Shown: in pieces, positions 59,401-64,000 of the stretch | How the letters are laid out: the number at the start of each line of letters is the position of its first letter | How positions within the stretch are numbered: the stretch's first letter is position 1 | From: Xestospongia muta | Lineage: Eukaryota > Porifera > Demospongiae > Haplosclerida > Petrosiidae | Assembly: GCA_963693285.1 (NCBI GenBank) | Contig: OY848917.1 | Coordinates: 30,453,245 to 30,517,244 of the forward strand | Direction of reading: 5' to 3' | Length of the DNA: 64,000 nt | Translations under genes and position numbers: made by a program | The notes under the pieces: generated by a model | What the model was told of the DNA's origin: nothing | Database searches by the model: none | Seen by the model: only the letters and a program-made list of their open reading frames with translations

Positions 59401-62238
59401 GTACATCTGGGAGATTCAGGAGATAGCTGCTCTGTCTAATAAAGAGGACTTCACTGGCAAGATGCCAATGTTAGAACAAACATAATTGGAGACTTTAAAT
59501 TACTTCTTCAACAGTGTGTCCACTTAACAGTGTCACTAGCAAATTAACATGGGTTTTGTTATCACTTCTGCCATGAAAACTATTGCTCTTGGTATGCAAG
59601 TTAAAATCAAGAACAAAATGAACTTAAATCATTTATAATAAAAATTTCTTAAAGATTTCTTTGTCCTCTTTGACAATATATTAAGTGATAAACAACAAAG
59701 TATTCCAAGATCATGTATACCAGGGCTTTTTAGCAAAATCAGTACTTTTTTAAAATGTTGAAATAGTGAAAACATTGCTCAATTAATTTAAGTATGATGT
59801 TAACAATTACTACAAATTCATTTGTAGTAAGAAGAATTTTCAGGTATTATTAATGTCAACACAGAGATTTTAACTAAACTATTCATTACAGCAGTTACAC
59901 TGAATTACTTCTCAGTTTGTACAGAACCATGTCATCCAACAAGTACCATATACAGGTTCATCTATTGAGTAACTTTAACTTTCTTCAGACAAGTACACTT
60001 TTATCTGTATTGTACAAGAAATGGTCACTAGATTTTAATACACTTTATTAAGTGTTACTACATAGCCCATAGTTGGTATTAGAGACCACCTGGTTGTACA
60101 CTAAATTAACAAACTCATTACATACACTAATGCAAATAGACTACATACAGCAAGCCCTTCTTCCAAGGTATATGGGTGTGTACATTATGATCAGAAAGGA
60201 AATGTTTTTGATCACAGCTCAAACCTAAAGTAAAAATATCATATAACATATCAAAACTAAAGGTAGAAAAAATTACAAGTATATATACTCCTGTATATGA
60301 GTAACAATGTACATGTAAAAGTGAAAAAAATTGAATTTTGTAAAACATTTTTAAGACTGTATCTTGACTACTAGAGATGTTAGATAACTTAGTAACAGTT
60401 ATAACATGAGAGTTAATGTCTCCAATTAGTTGTGTAAGTAAACAGACATATATGTCAACCTTCCCATCAACACAACCAACACTTTATACAACTAATTAGT
60501 CCCATTACCTGTATGTATTGTCTGGATGAATTCTCTCTTTATTACTTCAATTGCCAGTGGTCCTCCATGCATATGGTTTACACTCTGCAAAGAAACATTA
60601 TAAAGTTAGGGAATTGACTTGACTTATAGATGTGCAAGAGCTTCTTGAGTATATAGTTGATATGTAAGTCATTCAGCCATTCTCTGTAATGAATAACTCT
60701 CTTGTTTTGATCATAACCATCTATCACTCTATTTTAATGAAGAGAGAATTCATCCAGACATTACATACAGGTGAGAGTTTAAGTCTGTCATAACAGGAGC
60801 ATAAATGGAAGAAAGACATATAATAACAAGAGCTGCCATTAAAAGATATCTAAAATAAGCAACTGCATGCAAATGTTTTCTCATGTAAGGAATTGGTAGA
60901 GTAGCTATGTGTTGGGATTGCTTCATTTTGACATTTGGCTAGTGATAACATGATGAAACATTTTCTTAGTACCAAGAAAAGAGGAAAGAGGCTAAAGAGA
61001 ATTGATTTTTTAATGTTTTCCTATTTATTTGATACATCTTCCGGTGAGTACCATTTACACATTATGGTGTTTGATTGTTTTAAAGAATAACATTCCTCAC
61101 TGATTGTAAAGTAAAACATGTTTGGATCAGTAAACAATAAGAAGCAAATATTAAGATTCAGTGATATGTGTGTCACTGATTATCAATAAATACTCCAAAT
61201 TCTCATAATTGTGCCATATCAATTCAATATTTAGTAAGACTAACCATTAGCTTATTGTACTGGCAATATTATAAATATTATAACATGGACACTGTTCATA
61301 CCACTTATGATATATGAATTTGACCACATCTTGAGTGACAACATCCAAGGTTTTTTAACCTCTCAAAGTGTTTGTCACTGCTATTGGTATATTTTTTCTT
61401 TCAATGAAGACATCTAATGAAAAAGGTCTTTCAATGAGTTAGAACGTTTGTGTAAATATTACCTAACAACTAGTCTTCTCGTAATTATGTAAATTAAGGT
61501 ATTCATATTATAATTTAGGATAGGATAAGTACTCTATTACAAAAGTTAAATGATTAATTTGATGTTAGCCCTCTTAGTTGTTATGTTTATATTTTAAGAG
61601 TTGATACCATCATCTAAATATTAAAGATGTTGCTAATTGAAACAAGTTACAGTGAAAACAAAATTAAAAGAGCTGTACAGCTAATATAACATTTTAGTAT
61701 TTTCAATATTTTATTTGCAGTAATATTTTCTTATTGAAAAGTACTTGCTATTATTAAATGTGATCAGTTAGTTTCACATCTCAACTTCTAATTTTTTTTT
61801 TGTTTTTTATTTATCAAGTGACTTACATGTAGCTACATTGAAGTGTTATGTTATTTTTCTTTAGAATGACTCTTACTGTTTTTATTTTACGTATTATATC
61901 ACTATTATATAAATTATGACAAGTCTATGTCAATTAGGACATGTTTATTTATATATCTCAAGTATATAGTAATAATATATCATTTCTGTTAGTGTCATTA
62001 CTTTTACAATATAAAGCTTTATCTTAAATTCTATTTCTTTATATAGTATGGTAACTCTCCTCTGCATTATGCTTGCATAAGGGGTCATGTCAATGTTGTC
62101 AAGGTCTTACTCTCTCATGGTGCAGATCCAACAATAATAAATAATGAGGGAAAAACTCCTGCTGACATGGTCAGAGCTAATGATGTTAACAGACAAGTAA
62201 TATTGGAAGCTCTGGAAAATGCAAAACAAGGTATATAG
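32433..62238 (+). CDS. Small ankyrin-repeat protein over about 30 kb
   Basis: Exons: 32433-32453 (MSSQYEL), 33374-33472, 36740-36838, 52738-52836, and 62047-62238 with an in-frame TAG at 62,236. The three middle exons are exactly 99 bp, start and end in phase 0, and each encodes one 33-residue ankyrin repeat; the last exon encodes a repeat plus a C-terminal cap. Typical repeat signatures are TPLHGAAMMGR, TPLHLAAFNGHADVGKILI and SPLHYACIRGHVNVVKVLL. The protein is 170 residues with about 4.5 repeats and no other domain, so it is probably a cytosolic protein-binding module. A GT donor at 62,231 could extend it to exons beyond the window. Introns of 16 kb and 9 kb are filled with mobile elements, in contrast with the short introns of the other genes. 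I cannot assign a specific orthologue. Confidence 0.85.
34972..35096. repeat. Imperfect hairpin with nested ACCATGGT palindromes
   Basis: Arm 1 (about 34,977-35,020) contains ACCATGGTAACCATGG and then AATGTATCCAT; arm 2 (about 35,049-35,096) contains ATGGATACATT and then ACCATGGTAACCATGGTAA. The two arms are inverted complements around a loop of about 30 bases. Confidence 0.85.
35560..35850. repeat. Diverged direct repeats, about 95-110 bp
   Basis: The word pair GTCATC followed by GAAGTAG(T/C)TA(A/T)ACCA recurs at about 35,612-35,655, 35,719-35,757 and 35,806-35,838. This looks like an old three-unit tandem array. Confidence 0.6.
36950..37295 (+). other. Unrecognised open stretch
   Basis: An 88-residue plus-strand frame (37,026-37,292) with mixed, non-repetitive composition (HLEMVLKAAMSIASAF, FGGCTAGLQTMLK) in the large ankyrin intron. 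No family recognised and no splice context. It may be a fragment of a transposon protein. Confidence 0.2.
38040..39700 (-). pseudogene. Ty3/Gypsy-like retroelement remnant, 3' half
   Basis: Minus-strand pieces in the order of a Ty3/Gypsy pol gene. RNase H end at 39,429-39,671 (FYIESDHQPLSYLF, then HIQRWALTLSTY and NADALSRLS). Integrase N-terminal region at 38,925-39,233. Integrase core pieces with stops and frameshifts at about 38,600-38,920. A C-terminal tail at 38,040-38,237. Gag, protease and reverse transcriptase are missing, and I found no flanking LTR pair. A dead fragment. Confidence 0.8.
40199..41612 (-). mobile_element. pogo-like element remnant: HTH and PHD-like parts, no DDE
   Basis: The minus-strand frame from ATG at 40,900 reads MAQKRTFWSNESKRAAMESV and continues GLREAARLYNVPVETLRRV, a pipsqueak/CENP-B-type helix-turn-helix of pogo-like transposases. 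After a one-base frame change comes a Lys/Glu-rich linker, then a Cys-rich zinc-binding end at 40,441-40,600 (ICPKCGFVY, CCNSC and YYCFKCL), as on some pogo-like transposases. The DDE nuclease that should lie between is missing. Inverted repeats of 26 bp with 3 mismatches, beginning TAGAGTATG, lie at 40,199-40,224 and 41,587-41,612, with possible TA target sites. GGTATTATGAGACA-like words occur five times near the ends (40,212, 40,382, 40,402, 41,569, 41,587). Confidence 0.75.
41330..41660 (+). other. CpG-containing end segment of the pogo-like element
   Basis: Unusually CpG-rich for this window, with two YY1-like words AATATGGCGTC (about 41,429) and AAAATGGCGTC (about 41,459). Probably the 5' regulatory part of the mobile element. 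An open frame starts at 41,433 but resembles no family. Confidence 0.35.
41661..43008. other. No gene seen; (TAA)n repeat at 42,690-42,717
   Basis: AT-rich filler within the large ankyrin intron. One trinucleotide repeat (ATA/TAA, about 9 units) is present. Short open frames show no protein-like conservation. Confidence 0.6.
43010..46210 (-). pseudogene. Ty3/Gypsy-like retroelement with deleted protease and RT
   Basis: Minus-strand order: Gag-like start at 46,028-46,192 (MAEDGTTPGSLATPG); two zinc-knuckle-like Cys clusters at about 45,030-45,140, the second a CHICRKKGH type; reverse transcriptase catalytic loop and thumb at 44,750-44,945 (YIEDVLVTG, KYLGHHVS); RNase H at 44,369-44,635; integrase zinc region and core at 43,400-43,957 (HIDYAGPYL), with stops. 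The join near 44,950-45,000 puts the knuckle region directly before the YIED loop, so protease and most of the RT are deleted. Several frames are broken. No LTR pair recognised. Confidence 0.8.
45562..45587. repeat. Perfect 26-bp palindrome centred on CCTAGG
   Basis: Fully self-complementary, with core GGACCTAGGTCC, inside the Gag region of the retroelement. A near-palindrome with core GTCCTAGGAC lies at about 57,022-57,049. Confidence 0.95.
46211..47100. other. No gene recognised
   Basis: AT-rich intronic sequence, with one ACATGTACATGT cluster at about 46,690-46,715. No LTR or exon could be supported. Confidence 0.55.
47130..48720 (-). pseudogene. Intron-bearing integrase (KRBA2/GIN-like), copy A, decayed
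   Basis: Minus-strand integrase gene homologous to copy B (55,340-57,050). It starts MAEQDNL at 48,536 with an internal deletion, then HIDPTTRHVELKK (zinc region), a core region, HPQ|ANGLDEKWNQTL (intron at about 47,720-47,769), FGRRAVIPINVETEK, and a C-terminal region (QKQKEQYHRKHS, KWLEPYEVVKDVSKGFF) resembling proteins annotated KRAB-A domain-containing 2-like. Several stops are present, one of them at GGA to TGA after ELYYKP. The splice junctions are at the same codons as in copy B. Likely a dead DNA transposon of the GIN/Ginger type. Confidence 0.7.
48721..49531. other. No gene recognised
   Basis: AT-rich intronic sequence between the integrase remnant and repeat R. No exon or repeat could be supported. 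Confidence 0.5.
49532..51520 (+). repeat. Dispersed repeat R and long flank, copy 2
   Basis: Bases 49,532-49,996 match the junction repeat at 20,500-20,976. The homology with 59,105-60,715 continues for most of the next 1.5 kb, including CATCCAACAAGTACCATAT (50,905 and 59,932) and AGACAAGTACACTTT. The coding-like stretch has stops. It is a long interspersed or segmental repeat of unknown class. Confidence 0.75.
51521..52737. other. Intron end with internal repeat before ankyrin exon 4
   Basis: No gene. The words AATTGAGACTGTATTGTTA...TTTACTTCTTTTACATC near 52,063-52,103 recur as AATTAAGACTGTATTGTTACATTTACTTCTCTTATATC just before exon 4 (52,697-52,735), so the intron tail and acceptor region is present twice while the exon is present once. 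Confidence 0.6.
52837..54280. other. Ankyrin intron segment; (GTTT)n at 53,612-53,643
   Basis: No coding sequence recognised. It contains a GTTT tetranucleotide repeat and, at 53,320-53,380, a stretch resembling 34,035-34,090 of the earlier intron. Confidence 0.55.
54290..54480 (+). mobile_element. Fragment of the same element as 57,880-58,125
   Basis: GACATCAGCACTT and ATTATCAATGATTGGATTAAGTCACGTGGTATTATTAGTAATAAGTTCTCA-type sequence match 57,960-58,125. A short, diverged copy lacking the open frame. Confidence 0.5.
55340..57050 (-). pseudogene. Intron-bearing integrase (KRBA2/GIN-like), copy B
   Basis: Minus-strand gene starting MAEGDDLIDEAFLYLSEKNY at 56,831. Exons: 56667-56831, 56455-56610, 56163-56408, 55970-56101, about 55,664-55919, then a degraded C-terminal part. 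Introns are 46-61 bp with GT-AG ends. The protein has an HHCC zinc region (HIDPTSGHMGLKK, then CNECQ) and a retroviral-type integrase core: first Asp in VAIDFVGP, second Asp in TGDQGREF, Glu in ANGLDERWNQ, with exactly 35 residues between the last two. An in-frame TAA after DGELYY and a TGA near 56,470 make it a pseudogene. Shared intron positions with copy A argue for DNA-level copying, as in GIN/Ginger transposons, and against retrotransposition. Confidence 0.8.
57022..57049. repeat. 28-bp near-palindrome centred on CCTAGG
   Basis: Self-complementary apart from one base pair, with core GTCCTAGGAC, just upstream of the integrase copy B homology limit. Compare 45,562-45,587. Confidence 0.85.
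57880..58480 (+). mobile_element. Possible DDE transposase remnant
   Basis: An open frame at 57,896-58,081 ends with FPPPYNPHQNLAEELFNNVK, resembling the last catalytic block of IS630/Tc1-type DDE transposases (PPYSPxxNPIEE-like, with the Glu kept). Following frames are broken. Short, single domain, no inverted repeats identified. Resemblance is moderate. Confidence 0.5.
58780..59035. other. Unexplained CpG-containing island
   Basis: About ten CG dinucleotides in 250 bp (for example GCTGCGCTCAATAGCG, CACGCGTTTTGGCCG), unusual in this CpG-poor window. No open frame recognised. Possibly the end of a mobile element or a regulatory site. Confidence 0.35.
59105..60715 (+). repeat. Dispersed repeat R and long flank, copy 3
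   Basis: Most diverged copy of the repeat at 49,532-51,520. A partly open frame reads ITTLEDVILSQWTY and, after a stop, KLKEAVKESICPILLIY, with two residues inserted later relative to the other copies. The non-coding flank remains alignable to about 60,715. Confidence 0.7.
60716..62046. other. No gene recognised; intron end before ankyrin exon 5
   Basis: AT-rich intronic sequence. Nothing beyond short poly-T runs and the acceptor TTTATATAG at 62,046 could be supported. Confidence 0.55.
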
Positions 62239-64000
62239 ATTGTTTACATTTTATATTATGTGATGATGACTATCAATTCTTACATAAATATCATAAAGAG
62301 TTATCATAGACACAATACATTAAACATTGTTTAATTCACTATATTATAATAATATGATACATATAATTTATGGTACTCCTCTGTTGAAAGGCAATGAGTA
62401 CATTTATGAGAAATATTATTTTTATAACATGATAATTCATTATCACTAACTATATACTAAGATAAATGATTAATTAGAACTGGACATAAAACAACAATAA
62501 CAATAATTGTTGACCAGTATACTATGACAACTGAATATAAATGTTATTCTAAGTATAGTTTGGAGACATGCACTAAAGCTTTTTATCAATTATAAGACAT
62601 GGTTATCATTGTAGCAATCACACAGAATTTATTGTTTATACTGTGTACATAGGTGAGACTTCAATAATATAATGAAGTTCTTGTTGTATATAACAATGTC
62701 TTAATGCACAAACAGACATCATTATTGGTTGGTTATACATTAGTATGTTCTTTGCTTCATTAAATTATTTATGTCAGCAAGTAACTCAGACTCCTCTACA
62801 ATACATCTATAGATAATATTAGCCAGCTTGTTGTATATCAAGTATTGATAGTATTATATTAACGGTCAATGAACTTATTACAGTCTGTTCTGATGTTTAA
62901 CAGACAGTCTACATCTACAAAGTGAACAATGCTTGCTAAATTAAATGATGAATATATCATTTGAATTATAATTATTTTGATTTTATATCCCATTCTAATT
63001 CTAAGTCTGTAACTTATTGTAACAATTACTATAATCACAAGTTTGAAGACACTGAAGCATTCTTTAATAGTAGGGCACTATCATTACTGTGGCACTTAGA
63101 CAGATCTAATATAATCATTTATCTATTGTGTACATTGGTGATGACTCCTTCTGTATAGTTTGATGGAACTCTATTGTTCTACATTAGAATATGTTTCTTG
63201 TACAGACTTGTTGTTTTACTGATTGTAGTGTCATATCAAACTCAATATTATTTATTTTATATTCATACATTGTCTATAATGACATATGTCTATAATATAT
63301 GTGTTTACAACTGTCTTAAATCTACTATTAATTGCATGTACTAACTTTAAAACCATTAGATTTCATTATATCTGTGAAATAAAACTTTCAATACATACAA
63401 GTTTTAGTGATTATATCTGTACTCACTAAATGACTAAGATTAGTACATACAATATTAATAGAATACTAAAGGTATTCTAGCTAACAAGTATCACTGTTAG
63501 TAGTATTTATGACTACAGTTTTGTAAATGTTGCTTTGTATGTTATATTGGTTTTGCTATATCTTTAATATAGCCACCTTCATCTTGTCAGTACTATTCTG
63601 CTATGTATTACTATGTAGTGTATTGTAAATATTCTTATATGACACTATACTAAATCAGACATTATACACAATCTATAAATGATATGATAGTGTTTGTAAC
63701 TCTCTAAGATAACTCGTTTATTCACTTACACTTGACAATTTTATAAACCCAGGATTTAAACATTGTATACTCGATTGAATTGACTCACCATGTAGTTTTA
63801 AAGTTCAGTCAATTCTCTTTGTTAACTTATACATACATTATTCACTCTGTTAGCCTTTTTAAACTATGCTTCTGTAACATGGAAACAGTTTAACATGTAT
63901 GTGCCTTGCCTGCCATAGAGCTAATGTCATATTGTCTGAAAAGTCATTAAAGTGTGTCAACATTCCGTTATAACAATTAGTTGGTCTATATTCATTGCTA
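62239..64000. other. 3' flank of ankyrin gene, no gene recognised
   Basis: AT-rich sequence after the in-frame TAG at 62,236. AATAAA at about 63,378 could be a distant polyadenylation signal. If the GT donor at 62,231 is used, this is instead an intron. Confidence 0.5.

Noticed and set aside
60127..60348. Minus-strand hydrophobic frame
   Set aside because: Composition follows AT-rich DNA, and it lies within a non-coding part of repeat R's flank.
62961..63158. Plus-strand 65-residue frame after the ankyrin gene
   Set aside because: No conserved motif and no splice sites linking it to the ankyrin exons.

Overview
This window is AT-rich metazoan nuclear DNA. Genes are split into many short exons with GT-AG introns, often 50-300 bp, and the introns are littered with the palindromic motif ACATGTACATGT and with GA/CT microsatellites. 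Compact intron-rich genes, a Death-domain gene, hAT, pogo-like, Ty3/Gypsy-like and GIN/Ginger-like mobile elements, and this intron style point to a marine invertebrate. A demosponge such as Amphimedon is my best guess, inferred from style and not proven.

Layout. (1) 1-12,522, minus strand: a VPS18-like gene (HOPS/CORVET tethering core). Its 3' half carries a nested partial tandem duplication: the left copy (about 416-4,975) has frameshifts in three exons and has lost a fourth. (2) 12,523-12,780: a short bidirectional promoter. (3) 12,781-18,933, plus strand: a complete 16-exon ABCB8-like mitochondrial ABC half-transporter (704 codons). (4) 19,230-20,496, minus strand: a Death-domain gene converging on ABCB8. 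The block from about 10,490 to 20,496 (VPS18 5' end, promoter, ABCB8, Death-domain gene) is repeated in direct orientation at about 20,980-30,872. This yields a second intact-looking ABCB8, a VPS18 fragment without its 3' two thirds, and the only complete copy of the Death-domain gene (29,607-30,948). A copy of a dispersed repeat sits exactly at the junction (about 20,500-20,976).

(5) 30,949-64,000, plus strand: a small ankyrin-repeat gene spread over about 30 kb. The exons that carry the first four repeats start and end in phase 0; three are exactly 99 bp and the last adds a C-terminal cap. Its first intron holds a non-autonomous hAT element with perfect 8-bp target duplications. Its 16-kb and 9-kb introns hold Ty3/Gypsy-like remnants, a pogo-like element with HTH and PHD-like remnants inside inverted repeats, and two decayed integrase genes that share spliceosomal introns and are therefore likely DNA transposons of the GIN/Ginger type. 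They also hold long diverged duplications that include the novel dispersed repeat.

Functionally the host genes are housekeeping (endolysosomal tethering, mitochondrial transport) plus two small protein-interaction genes (Death domain; ankyrin) that share an upstream region. No tRNA, rRNA or CRISPR array was seen. The main points of interest are the duplication architecture, the missing RING of VPS18, the Death plus DED-like protein, CT microsatellites acting as splice-acceptor tracts, and the intron-bearing integrases.
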